64,000 nt of DNA. Origin: Bradyrhizobium oligotrophicum S58 (lineage in GTDB: Bacteria > Pseudomonadota > Alphaproteobacteria > Rhizobiales > Xanthobacteraceae). Under the pieces are notes generated by a model. That model made no database searches and was not told the DNA's origin. It worked only from the letters and a program-made list of their open reading frames with translations. This document shows positions 43,580 to 51,897 of the stretch, piece after piece. How positions within the stretch are numbered: the stretch's first letter is position 1; every line of letters begins with the position of its first letter. The translations under genes were made by a program, and so were the position numbers. The stretch lies in assembly GCF_000344805.1 (NCBI RefSeq), contig NC_020453.1:6171001-6235000 (forward strand). The letters are read 5' to 3'.

Positions 43580-44018
43580 CGTCCCTCGCAAGATCGAGGG
43601 CGCAGGGAAGGCTGGGCGTCGGCTGACGCCCATGGCCCCCGTGCGAACAAGAAGCACGGGGCAGGAACCACAGGTGCAGCCGGATGAGCCCAGCCTTCCC
43701 TGCGCGATGGTTTTAACGCTTGCTTCGCGCTCTCCCTGGGGACCGGCTTGATTGCCCCCATCGCCTGCGCCGATGCTCTCGCATCGAGCGCCGGCTTGAC
43801 CTCGGCATCGGGAGACCAGGACCACGCGACTTGACGTCCGCATCAAGATTGTTCGTCCGCGCTAGCCGAAGCCACGCTGCAACCCGACACGTCCACCGCC
43901 TCCCCGCCTCGCGTCTCGTGACGACCGCGCGTACGCCCCTCTCGTTGAGGCGGGATGGGTGGAGGAGTGACATGGATTCTGAAAAAAAGAAAGTGAATTC
44001 TTTCGCCCGAAAGGTGCT
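43580..44018. repeat. Dispersed structured repeat, copy 2
   Basis: About 440 bases related to 6612-7015. Hairpin CCCTCG/CGAGGG at 43583-43600; perfect 15-bp outer stem 43602-43616 with 43689-43703; inner 8-bp stem CCCCGTGC/GCACGGGG at 43637-43661; conserved block GCAGGAACCACAGGT at 43661-43675. Shared downstream blocks include GCGCTCTCC, CCAGGACCACGCGACTTGACGTC and CGTCTCGTGACGA. The element has a further hairpin GGGCGTC/GACGCCC near 43614-43631. Non-coding by lack of a conserved frame. Confidence 0.85.
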
Positions 44019-44256
44019 GCAAGCGCGATCACGTTGAGACATTGCGCAAAATTGCCGTTGCGGCGCATGCGTTTTGTGTAGTTGCCGTGCCCCAGAGCGT
44101 GGGCGTGACAAGCAAAATCGTGCACTGATTTGCCCGTCGGGTGGACCGGGGCAGCAACCGGTCAACTCACCCTACCGACGTAAAGATGGACTCCATCGCG
44201 CTGCCGCTTAGCTTTCGAAGGTGGACCTCAACGGGCTCACGACAATGTCCGGAAAG
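44019..44256. other. Intergenic region, no gene recognised
   Basis: About 240 bases after the structured repeat. Short open frames exist but look random. Together with 44286-44559 it forms a non-coding stretch before the sterol desaturase-like gene. Confidence 0.4.
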
Positions 44257-44285
44257 GGCCCAGGCTGTGTCACACAGCCTGGGCC
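44257..44285. other. Perfect 13-bp hairpin
   Basis: GGCCCAGGCTGTG and CACAGCCTGGGCC with the three-base loop TCA. It is followed by GAAAGCAGACCTC, not by a T-tract, so simple intrinsic termination is unlikely on the plus strand. It lies 275 bases beyond the stop of the minus-strand desaturase gene. Confidence 0.7.
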
Positions 44286-44559
44286 GAAAGCAGACCTCAG
44301 CCGCAGCCTCAGCTGTGTCCGCTACGGACCTCGACTCGGACATGGACCGCGCGCAGCTTCCACCGGCTTTCCGTTCGGGGCTTCACTTTAGACTGACCAA
44401 CAGAAGACTGCGGTCGGCATCTTTCGAAACTGGGCGGACAACTCCACTCCAGTCACCGAAATTGCCGGAGAGCACGCTTCACCAACATCCCCTCACCAGA
44501 TTTTCCTCAGCGAGCAAACACGCAGCTGCTCTCATGCTGGCAACAGCAGAACACACCCG
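44286..44559. other. Intergenic region, no gene recognised
   Basis: About 270 bases downstream of the desaturase-like gene. The base composition drops in GC toward 44500 (TTTTCCTCAGCGAGCAAACACG). Nothing coding or repeated elsewhere in the window was recognised. Confidence 0.4.
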
Positions 44560-45690
44560 TCATGGGTTTCGATGTTCGAGGAATTCCTTCACCGGCCCGA
44601 CGAAGGGGTGCACGAACTGGCCGAGCATGCCGCCGGGGATCGGCTTCACCGTACCGTAATTGACGGGCCAACGGTCTTTGGGCAGGTGCCAGGTTCCGCC
44701 CAGCATATCGAACAGCGGCGTGTGTGCCGCGTAGTTCTTGTCGAGGGCCTCGGCGTCCGAGGCGTGGTGCCAGTGATGGAATTGCGGCGTGACGATGATG
44801 TACCGCAGCCAGCCGACATCCATCTTGATGTTCGAATGGATCAGCACCGATTGCACCGAGATGAAAATGAGATAGGCGAAGATCGTGTCCTGCGGGAAGC
44901 CGAGCAGGACGATCGGCACGAGCACCAAAGCGCGCGTGGCCAATGGCTCGAAAAAATGCAGGCGCGATCCCGAGAGCCAGTCCATGTGCTCGGGCGAATG
45001 ATGGACCGCATGGATCCGCCACAACCACGGCACCTCGTGATAGGTGCGGTGGGAGATATATTCGACGGCATCGGCCGCCAGGATCACCAGCACGAAGCGG
45101 ACGATCGCGGGCAGGGCCACGACATGCGCCTGCAGCCACGGGCTGATCGCCCAGGCGAAGTAGTCATGGGCAAAATGGGTCGAGACCACCAGGAACACGC
45201 CGATCAGCAGGTGGTTGACGCCGAAATAAGCGAGATCGAGCCTCCAGCCGGGGCTGAGCGGCCCCTGCTCCGGCCGCACCCGTGGGAAGACCCATTCGAG
45301 CAACACGAAGGCTGCGCCGGTGAAGAAGAGATCGAGCACCAGCCAGTCGAGGCCGAGATAGAAGTGCGGCTGGAGAAAATCCGGTGTCGGCACGTAGGGC
45401 CCGCCAAGCAGCGTGGCGAGGAAAAGCGCGCTGAGGCCGATCGCAGCGCTCACCCGCGGACCGCCAAGCACGATCCCGAGGACGCCGAGCCAGGCACCGA
45501 CGACCATGGCGATCGCAAGCGTGAGGCGGAGCAGCTCGACGTCGTAATGGACGCGCAGCTCCGGCGTCGTGAGAAAGGCGGGGTAGCGCAGGCATAGCAC
45601 CGCAGCGGCGCTGAGCACGCCGATCGCGGCGCAGAGAGAACTACCGATGCGCCCCTCGCCGATGCGCGGCCTTGAACTGTCTTGAGCCAT
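44560..45690 (-). CDS. Sterol desaturase/fatty-acid hydroxylase family protein
   Basis: 376 residues. Di-iron histidine clusters are clear: HRTYHEVPWLWRIHAVHHS gives HxxxH and HxxHH, and QFHHWHHASD gives HHxHH, with a further NYAAH His. About eight hydrophobic segments, so an inner-membrane non-haem di-iron oxygenase acting on a lipid substrate, unknown here. The N-terminal 130 residues are an additional membrane region beyond the minimal family domain. It is monocistronic and runs toward the repeat-rich stretch. Confidence 0.88.
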   Translation of the reverse strand: MAQDSSRPRIGEGRIGSSLCAAIGVLSAAAVLCLRYPAFLTTPELRVHYDVELLRLTLAIAMVVGAWLGVLGIVLGGPRVSAAIGLSALFLATLLGGPYVPTPDFLQPHFYLGLDWLVLDLFFTGAAFVLLEWVFPRVRPEQGPLSPGWRLDLAYFGVNHLLIGVFLVVSTHFAHDYFAWAISPWLQAHVVALPAIVRFVLVILAADAVEYISHRTYHEVPWLWRIHAVHHSPEHMDWLSGSRLHFFEPLATRALVLVPIVLLGFPQDTIFAYLIFISVQSVLIHSNIKMDVGWLRYIIVTPQFHHWHHASDAEALDKNYAAHTPLFDMLGGTWHLPKDRWPVNYGTVKPIPGGMLGQFVHPFVGPVKEFLEHRNP

Positions 45691-45856
45691 CGACCGTCTC
45701 CCAACAGAGATTCTCGGGCGCGTCAGCGCAGGCGCGCAAGCATTTTCTCAAATCCAACGGCTAAAGGTACGTATTTGGCCGACAAGAGTTAAAATTCCCG
45801 GAAGTCAAAGTCCGCTTTGAGCCACAATTGCAGCCATCGCGACGGCGTTGTCGAGG

Positions 45857-46813
45857 TCAATTGGATATTTGTAATTCCGAGTGGTCCAATTGCGAACGGC
45901 CTTCGCGCCGAGCGGCCCGGTAACGCCCCGGCGACTGACCGTTGTGCCGATGAAACAGCTTCGAGAATGCTGCCGCCGTCTCGTAGCCGACTTGGCTGGC
46001 AATCTGTGCGATGGACTCATGGCTGGTTTCCAGCAGAAACGCCGCTTCCGCCATACGGCGTTCAATCACATAGCGTTGCACGGACTGGCCGACGAGCCTG
46101 GTAAAACGTTCGGAAAATGCCGAGCGGCCAAGCCCGACGCGATGTCCAAGGCCGCTCAGAGTCCAGGGACGTTCCGGATTTTCGTGAATGAGCTTGAGCG
46201 CGGGTCCGATATGGGGGTCGGAAATGGCCCCGAGCCAGCCGCCTTGTCCAGGACTGAGAGATGAAATCCAGCTTCGGAGCACCTCGACAAAGAGCACTTC
46301 CGTCAGTCTTGAAAGCACGACGCGTTGGCCGGGGCGATCGAGCGCAGATTCGCTGACCATGCGGCGCAGGATAGCTTCGAGCCATTCACCGTCCGTCGTC
46401 CGCCTCAACAATAGGACTGGCGGTAGCAGCTCCAGCACGCTGCCAAATGTCGGCCGCGACACCGTGAAATTGCCGCAGATCATGGTCGAGTGCGGCTTCA
46501 CGCGACTGCCGTGACGAATGATGCCAAACCGCGATGACGCCCGATCGATATCGATAATACGCAAAGGTTTGGCCCGGCGATCCGAATAAAACACATGAGG
46601 TTCGCCGCGTGTCATGACGACAAGATCGCCCTCGGTCATCTGAATTTCTTGTCCCTGCCCAACAGCGAGAGTCGCCGATCCTCGGCTGACATAATGAAAC
46701 AACGCGTACGGGCGCGCCGGGAGCTCCAGATGCCAGGGATGGCCGAGCTCGAAGTGAAAAAGCAAGGTCCCGCCGAGACGAACGCGATCGAGCATTTGGG
46801 CGAGGATGTCCAT
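45857..46813 (-). CDS. AraC family regulator with cupin sensor
   Basis: 318 residues from the ATG at 46813 (MDILAQMLDRVRLGGTLLF), the usual opening of the Cupin_6/AraC group; an ATG at 46852 adds 13 residues. The N-terminal cupin has HFELGHPWHLELPARPYALFHYV and DLVVMTRGEPHVF. The C-terminal AraC domain has helix-turn-helix motifs LSGLGHRVGLGRSAFSERFTRLVG and IAQIASQVGYETAAAFSKLFHRHNGQSPGRYR. It is divergent from a secreted alpha/beta hydrolase gene, which it may control. GC content is somewhat lower than average for the window. Confidence 0.88.
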   Translation of the reverse strand: MDILAQMLDRVRLGGTLLFHFELGHPWHLELPARPYALFHYVSRGSATLAVGQGQEIQMTEGDLVVMTRGEPHVFYSDRRAKPLRIIDIDRASSRFGIIRHGSRVKPHSTMICGNFTVSRPTFGSVLELLPPVLLLRRTTDGEWLEAILRRMVSESALDRPGQRVVLSRLTEVLFVEVLRSWISSLSPGQGGWLGAISDPHIGPALKLIHENPERPWTLSGLGHRVGLGRSAFSERFTRLVGQSVQRYVIERRMAEAAFLLETSHESIAQIASQVGYETAAAFSKLFHRHNGQSPGRYRAARREGRSQLDHSELQISN

Positions 46814-47029
46814 TCTGTCCAGACTAACTCGGTGGACGATCGAACACAACATTCGGACGATTGATCTCTATCGTCCGGGTGGACTGCGGACTAGGTCATG
46901 TCGCGGCGGGGCCAACCTCACGTGCGGCGACCCTATCGCCCACGGCGGATGGAAAACCGCGAGCTTATTGGAAACGCCCTGTCCATTCCCCGGACGATGT
47001 TCCGTCCGACATGCCCATAGGATCATTCG

Positions 47030-47800
47030 ATGCGAAATATCCTCCTGTCAGCTGCCACCGCATTTCTGGCCGGGTCGGCGTTGGTCGGCTCCGCCCATTC
47101 CGCCGAACCGCCGAAGGGAGCGGCTCAAAACATCGTTCTCGTGCACGGCGCCTTCGTGGACCAGACGAGCTGGCAGCCTGTCGCCGATATTCTCACCAAG
47201 AAAGGCTACAACGTCACGCTGGTCGAGAATCCGCTCACCTCACTTGCGGCGGATGTCGATGCCACCAGACAGGCGCTCGCAAAGCAGAACGGCAAGACCG
47301 TGTTGGTCGGCCATTCATGGGGCGGCGTCGTGATCACGCAGGCCGGCGACGATCCCAAGGTTTCAGCGCTGGTCTATGTTTCCGCCTTTGCGCCTGAGGT
47401 CGGCGAATCCCTGGCGTCGCTGGCAAAGGCCGGCCCGCCGACCGAAGGCGCCAAAGCGATCAAGCCCGACGCGAAGGGTGATCTGTACATCGATCCCAAG
47501 GTGTTTCCGTCAGCCGTCGCTGCGGATCTTCCTCCGGAAATCGGTGAGCACCTCGCGAAGTCACAGCTGCCGTTGAATCACGTTGCGTTCGAGGCCCCTG
47601 TCACCATTGCGGCCTGGCATGACAAGCCGAATTTCTACGTCATCAGCACGAAGGACAAGGTCATCGCGCCCGAGGCGCAGAAGTCGTTTGCAGCCAGGAT
47701 CAAGGCTCAGACAACCGACGTCGCCGGCAGCCATGCCTCGCTCGTCGTCCATGCGAAAGAGGTGGCCGAGGTCATCGAAAAGGCCGCGCGCGCGAAGTGA
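47030..47800 (+). CDS. Secreted alpha/beta hydrolase
   Basis: 256 residues with a signal peptide (MRNILLSAATAFLAGSALVGSAHSA). The fold is shown by the oxyanion segment NIVLVHGAFVDQTSW, the nucleophile elbow GHSWGG, an acidic residue in VISTKDKVIAPEAQ and the catalytic His in GSHASLVVHAKEV. This is the group annotated as salicylate/pyrethroid-type esterases or haloalkane-like hydrolases; substrate unknown. A perfect GC-rich hairpin follows. A truncated relative lies 700 bases downstream. Confidence 0.87.
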   Translation: MRNILLSAATAFLAGSALVGSAHSAEPPKGAAQNIVLVHGAFVDQTSWQPVADILTKKGYNVTLVENPLTSLAADVDATRQALAKQNGKTVLVGHSWGGVVITQAGDDPKVSALVYVSAFAPEVGESLASLAKAGPPTEGAKAIKPDAKGDLYIDPKVFPSAVAADLPPEIGEHLAKSQLPLNHVAFEAPVTIAAWHDKPNFYVISTKDKVIAPEAQKSFAARIKAQTTDVAGSHASLVVHAKEVAEVIEKAARAK

Positions 47801-47808
47801 CGGTCCCA

Positions 47809-47833
47809 CGCCCGGCGCTTTTCGCGCCGGGCG
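47809..47833. terminator. Probable terminator hairpin
   Basis: A perfect 10-bp stem CGCCCGGCGC / GCGCCGGGCG with the loop TTTTC, nine bases beyond the alpha/beta hydrolase stop. No poly-T follows, so efficiency is uncertain. Confidence 0.6.
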
Positions 47834-47935
47834 AATATGCGGGCCAATTCTCCCGGACGTCTTTGGCACAATGTAAGTCGGCGACTAACACGCGCTCTGG
47901 CGGCATGACCGAGCCAGATCAAGGGAACTCTTCGC

Positions 47936-48460
47936 ATGAACAAGGTCCTTCTCAGCGCTGCCTGGGCTCTTTTCTCCGCGGCTGCCGTGTCTGCACACGC
48001 GACCGGTCGGGAGCCGCTCGACGCTGCCACGCTCGGCACGATCAAATCGAGATTCGCCAGGCTGATGGAATTGGCCAACAAACACGATTTCGGACGTTTG
48101 CATGAGATGTTTTGGCAATCGCCCTCGACGCTGTTAGTCGCCAAGAGCGCGATCCAGTCCGAAGGAAACTGGGCAGGCTATTGGGGCAACGAGGCGATTG
48201 ACCAGAAGCTGCATGACATCGGCAGTTCCGGTCCAGTCGTGCTCGAGCCAGACTATTCGCGGCTCAAGGTCGTTGGGCTGACGCGCGATGTCGCCGAGTC
48301 CTATGTTCCGATGAACATCACCGTTTCCTATGCGGGACAGGACGGAACGGCCAAGCCCTTCCTGATGATTGTCAACTGGCTTCGCATCGGCAACGCTTGG
48401 AAGGTCGCTTCTGAAATCATCCTGCCGGTGCCGCCGGCACCGACCGCGAAACAACATTGA
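47936..48460 (+). CDS. Secreted hypothetical protein, possible NTF2-like fold
   Basis: 174 residues with an N-terminal signal peptide (MNKVLLSAAWALFSAAAVSAHA). The remainder, with LDAATLGTIKSRFARLMELANKHDFGRLHEMFWQSPSTLLVAK and a C-terminal beta region ending LRIGNAWKVASEII, resembles SnoaL/NTF2-like folds in pattern (short helix, then a curved sheet) but I cannot place it in a named family. Probably periplasmic. It lies between the alpha/beta hydrolase and a truncated hydrolase copy in the same direction. Confidence 0.65.
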   Translation: MNKVLLSAAWALFSAAAVSAHATGREPLDAATLGTIKSRFARLMELANKHDFGRLHEMFWQSPSTLLVAKSAIQSEGNWAGYWGNEAIDQKLHDIGSSGPVVLEPDYSRLKVVGLTRDVAESYVPMNITVSYAGQDGTAKPFLMIVNWLRIGNAWKVASEIILPVPPAPTAKQH

Positions 48461-48473
48461 AGGAAGAGATGTT

Positions 48474-48641
48474 ATGATGGGCAGACGGACTTGTTCCGCC
48501 GCGCTCCTGACCCTTGGTGCGGCTTCACTGATCTCCACACTTGGCACGGCTGCCACTTCCGCTCCGGCGAGCGCGACGACCGTCGTGCTCGTACACCCGC
48601 GGTTCGTCCGTCAGCCCCCGGGGCCGTCCTTCATGATGTAG
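48474..48641 (+). pseudogene. Truncated secreted alpha/beta hydrolase
   Basis: 55 codons: a signal peptide (MMGRRTCSAALLTLGAASLI...ASA) and then TTVVLVHPRF. The start resembles the opening of the 47030 hydrolase (NIVLVHGAF), but the sequence turns at HPRFVRQPPGPSFMM and stops. The last 31 bases overlap the end of the CBS-domain gene on the other strand, so the rest of the hydrolase appears to have been replaced or deleted. Confidence 0.65.
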
Positions 48642-49054
48642 CCCATCAGGTCGTCCACGTTGTGCTCCAGATCCCGGATGATGTTCTTGACGACGTCTCC
48701 GATCGAGATCACGCCCACGACCTTGCCCGCGTCCAGCACCGGCAGATGGCGAAAACTACGTTGAGACATCATCGCCATGCAACTGTCCAGCCGGTGGTCC
48801 GGCTTGACCGTCACCGGGTCGCCCGTCATCACCTGGCCCACCGGCGTCTGCTTCGCGTCGAGCCCGGGCAGCAGCACTTTGATGGCGCAGTCACCCTGCG
48901 TCACGATGCCGACCAGGACCCCGTCGTCGATGACCAGCACCGACCGGACCCGGTTGTCGCGCATCTGGCGCAAGGCTTCGACGACCATGTCGCCGGAACG
49001 AACATGGATCACGGCGCCAGTCTTCTGGGCCAGAGCGCTTCTGACTGTGCTCAT
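48611..49054 (-). CDS. CBS domain pair protein
   Basis: 147 residues comprising two CBS domains: VIHVRSGDMVVEALRQMRDNRVRSVLVIDDGVLVGIVTQGD is the first, and DPVTVKPDHRLDSCMAMMSQRSFRHLPVLDAGKVVGVISIGDVVKNI the second, quoted for position about 15-60 and 78-128. Such stand-alone pairs bind adenosine nucleotides and modulate partner proteins. The end overlaps a truncated hydrolase gene on the plus strand. Substrate and partner unknown. Confidence 0.88.
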   Translation of the reverse strand: MSTVRSALAQKTGAVIHVRSGDMVVEALRQMRDNRVRSVLVIDDGVLVGIVTQGDCAIKVLLPGLDAKQTPVGQVMTGDPVTVKPDHRLDSCMAMMSQRSFRHLPVLDAGKVVGVISIGDVVKNIIRDLEHNVDDLMGYIMKDGPGG

Positions 49055-49303
49055 CGATCTCCCCTCGTGGACCCTGTCCTGCCCCGCCTTGATGGTCCAC
49101 CAAGAGGATAGTCGAAATATCCGGCCTCGTCAGCAATGCCGATACAGTGCGGCCTACCCGTGGACCCGAACGATGGCCGAGGGTCACAAGTGGCCTATCG
49201 ATCCCCGGATTGCTGACTTCCGGTCGTGCCCGACAGCGGAACCATCGGGTGACGCAAAGTTGCATTGGCAGTGTGGGGCAGACGTCGTGAACGCGGAGGC
49301 CTT

Positions 49304-49413
49304 GTAGCCCGGATGAGCGGACGCCTGCGCCGACAGGCGTCGGCGGACGCGACATCCGGAGTCTCACGTGCCGTGGCGGTGAACCCGGATGTCGCTGCGC
49401 TCATCCGGGCTAC
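49304..49413. repeat. REP-like palindromic element, copy 2
   Basis: Bounded by GTAGCCCGGATGAGCG and CGCTCATCCGGGCTAC, as at 43190-43274, with an extra internal hairpin CGCCTG-CGCCGA-CAGGCG near 49322-49339 and a second ACCCGGATGTCGCTG block. Lies 57 bases beyond the dihydroorotase stop; the rest of 49055-49469 holds no gene. Confidence 0.85.
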
Positions 49414-49469
49414 GGAGTTCTGCGGGTTGACTGCGCTCGCAACGACGGAGCTAACAACGGCGACGAGCC

Positions 49470-50804
49470 TTACGGCCGCAGCGTCTCCATGAACCGCACC
49501 GGCTCGCCCGTGGCTGGCGCCAGCAGTTCGCCCTGCCACATGACGCGCTGACCACGGACGAAGGTGCCGACGGGCCAGCCGGTGACGCGCACGCCGTCAT
49601 AGGGGGTCCAGCCGGCTTTGGAGGCGACCCATTTGTTGGTGATGGTTTCGCTGCGCTTGAGATCGACCACCGTCAAATCAGCGTCATAGCCGGCGGCGAT
49701 GCGGCCCTTGCGGGCGATGTTGTAGATGCGGGCGGGGCCGGCGCTGGTGAGGTCGACGAAACGGGCGAGCGACAGCCGGCCGGCGTTGACGTGGTCGAGC
49801 ATGATCGGCACCAGCGTCTGCACGCCGGTCATGCCGGAGGGCGAGGCGGGATAGGTCTTGGCCTTCTCCTCGGCGGTGTGCGGCGCGTGGTCGGAGCCGA
49901 GGATGTCGACGATGCCCTGGTGCACGCCCCACCAGATCACGTCGCGATGGTCGGCCGAGCGCACCGGCGGGTTCATCTGCGCGTAGGTGCCGAGCCGCTC
50001 GTAGCATTCGGGCGCGGCCAAGGTGAGATGATGCGGCGTCGCCTCGACGGTCGCGACGTCCTTGTGGTCGCGCAGATACACGATCTCCTCCTTGGTGGAG
50101 ATGTGCAGCACGTGGATGCGCTTGCCGGTCTCGTGCGCGAGATTGACGAGACGTTGCGTGGCACGCAGCGCCGCCTCCTCATCGCGCCACACCGGGTGTG
50201 AGCGCGGATCGTTCTCGACGCGCAAATCCTTGCGCTCGTTGAGGCGGTATTCGTCCTCGGCGTGGAACGCGGCGCGGCGGCGGATCACCTGGAAGATGCG
50301 GCGCAGGCTGTCGTCGTCCTCGACCAGCAGCGAGCCGGTGGAGGAGCCGACGAACACCTTGACGCCGGCGCAGCCCTCGGCGCGCTCCAGCACCGGGAGC
50401 TGGTCGACGTTCTCGCGGGTGCCGCCGATGAAGAAGGCGAAGTCGCAATGCATGCGATGGCGGCCGGCCTCGACCTTGGCGGTGAACGCCTCCGCGGTGA
50501 CCGTCAGCGGATTGGTGTTGGGCATCTCGAACACGGCGGTGACGCCGCCCATCACGGCGCTGCGCGAGCCGGTTTCGAGATCCTCCTTGTGGGTCAAACC
50601 GGGCTCGCGAAAATGCACCTGGGTGTCGATGACGCCGGGCAGCACATGCAGGCCCTTGCAGTCGATGATCTCGGCCGCGGAGGCCGCGCCGAGATCGCCG
50701 ATCTCGACGATGCGCCCCTGGGAGATGCCGATGTCGCGGACGCCCTCGCCGTCCTGATTGACCACGGTGCCGGATTTCAGAATGACGTCGAACCGCGCGC
50801 TCAT
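49470..50804 (-). CDS. pyrC: Dihydroorotase
   Basis: 444 residues from the ATG at 50804; an upstream ATG at 50825 adds seven residues. Family marks are VLPGVIDTQVHFREPGLTHKED, FEMPNTNPLT, carboxylated-Lys region GVKVFVGSSTGSLLVEDD, the metal-binding HAEDE, HVLHIST and GSDHAPHT. It catalyses the cyclisation/hydrolysis step of pyrimidine synthesis, carbamoyl-aspartate to dihydroorotate. The usual first metal-binding His of the HxH pair is Gln (Q62) before the retained His64. No pyrB is beside it in this window. Downstream is a REP-like element. Confidence 0.88.
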   Translation of the reverse strand: MSARFDVILKSGTVVNQDGEGVRDIGISQGRIVEIGDLGAASAAEIIDCKGLHVLPGVIDTQVHFREPGLTHKEDLETGSRSAVMGGVTAVFEMPNTNPLTVTAEAFTAKVEAGRHRMHCDFAFFIGGTRENVDQLPVLERAEGCAGVKVFVGSSTGSLLVEDDDSLRRIFQVIRRRAAFHAEDEYRLNERKDLRVENDPRSHPVWRDEEAALRATQRLVNLAHETGKRIHVLHISTKEEIVYLRDHKDVATVEATPHHLTLAAPECYERLGTYAQMNPPVRSADHRDVIWWGVHQGIVDILGSDHAPHTAEEKAKTYPASPSGMTGVQTLVPIMLDHVNAGRLSLARFVDLTSAGPARIYNIARKGRIAAGYDADLTVVDLKRSETITNKWVASKAGWTPYDGVRVTGWPVGTFVRGQRVMWQGELLAPATGEPVRFMETLRP

Positions 50805-51002
50805 GAAGCCCTCATAGGATTTCATTCTCCTGATCACCCCAAGACGCATCGATCATGCTGCGCGCCTGCCCATTTGCTGGCCTGCAGGCCCGCGTGAACC
50901 TCGATCTTTAGAATGAAGCCACCGCGCCGCGGCGTTTCAGCCTTGTGGTTTATGCTAGCGCGGCTTACGTTTCGGTGCGGCCTGTCGCAAGAGGTTTTTC
51001 GA

Positions 51003-51887
51003 ATGAAAGCGACGTTTCTCGACGACCGGGGCGTGGTCCAGGTCAGCGGCGACGATGCACGCAAGTTCCTCAACGGTCTCTTCACCACCGACGTCGGCAA
51101 GCTCCACCCTGGTGAAGCCCGGTTCGGCGCGCTGCTGACGCCACAGGGCAAGATCATCGTCGATTTCCTGGTGGCGCAACTGCCCTCGACCGAGGCCGGC
51201 GAGCGCTTCGTGCTCGACTGCCCGCGCGCGCTGGCGCAGGCGCTCACCGACAAGCTCAATCTGTACAAACTGCGCGCCAAGGTCGCGGTCGCCAATCTTT
51301 CCGACCAGCTCGGCGTGAGCGCATTGTGGGATGGTGCGGTCGGCACGGCGATCGAGGCCAGCTTCATCGATCCGCGCCACGAGAGCCTTGGCACGCGCGT
51401 CATCGCGCCGCAGGCCGCGCTTGCCGACATCGCCGCCCGGCTCGGCGCCGAGATCGTGGATTCCACCGTCTATGAGGCGCACCGCATCGAATGCAGCGTG
51501 CCGCGCGGCGGCCTCGACTTCATGTATGGCGACGCGTTTCCGCACGAAACCAACATGGACCGGCTGCACGGCGTCGACATCGGCAAGGGCTGCTATGTCG
51601 GCCAGGAGGTCGTGAGCCGCATGCATCATCGCGGCACCACGCGCACGCGCTCCGCACAGGTGCTGCTCGAGGGAGCCAGTCCCGAGCCGGGCACGCCGAT
51701 CACGGCCGGCGACAAGACGATCGGCACCATGGGCTCGGCCGCGCAGCACAAGGGCATGGCGCTGCTGCGCATCGACCGCGCCGCCGAGGCGATCGAGGCG
51801 GGCACGCCGCTCACCGCCGGCGGACTCGTCTTGAGCATCGCCGATCCCGAGGCCCTGCAAGGCCCGCCGAAGCAGACGGTCGCCTGA
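51003..51887 (+). CDS. ygfZ: YgfZ/GcvT domain folate-binding protein
   Basis: 294 residues from the ATG at 51003. The signature KGCYVGQEVVSRMHHRGTTRT lies near residue 200, and the N-terminal KFLNGLFTTDVGKL and LLTPQGKIIVDF match. YgfZ proteins bind tetrahydrofolate and assist repair or assembly of iron-sulphur enzymes. Length and layout fit the family. It is divergent from the dihydroorotase gene and is followed after 10 bases by tag, so they form an operon with the HD gene. Confidence 0.92.
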   Translation: MKATFLDDRGVVQVSGDDARKFLNGLFTTDVGKLHPGEARFGALLTPQGKIIVDFLVAQLPSTEAGERFVLDCPRALAQALTDKLNLYKLRAKVAVANLSDQLGVSALWDGAVGTAIEASFIDPRHESLGTRVIAPQAALADIAARLGAEIVDSTVYEAHRIECSVPRGGLDFMYGDAFPHETNMDRLHGVDIGKGCYVGQEVVSRMHHRGTTRTRSAQVLLEGASPEPGTPITAGDKTIGTMGSAAQHKGMALLRIDRAAEAIEAGTPLTAGGLVLSIADPEALQGPPKQTVA

Positions 51888-51897
51888 GCGCATCAGC

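Noticed and set aside
40314..44018. CRISPR array or insertion sequence in the repeat-rich region
   Set aside because: No regularly spaced direct repeats and no transposase frame; the repeats are palindromic and dispersed.
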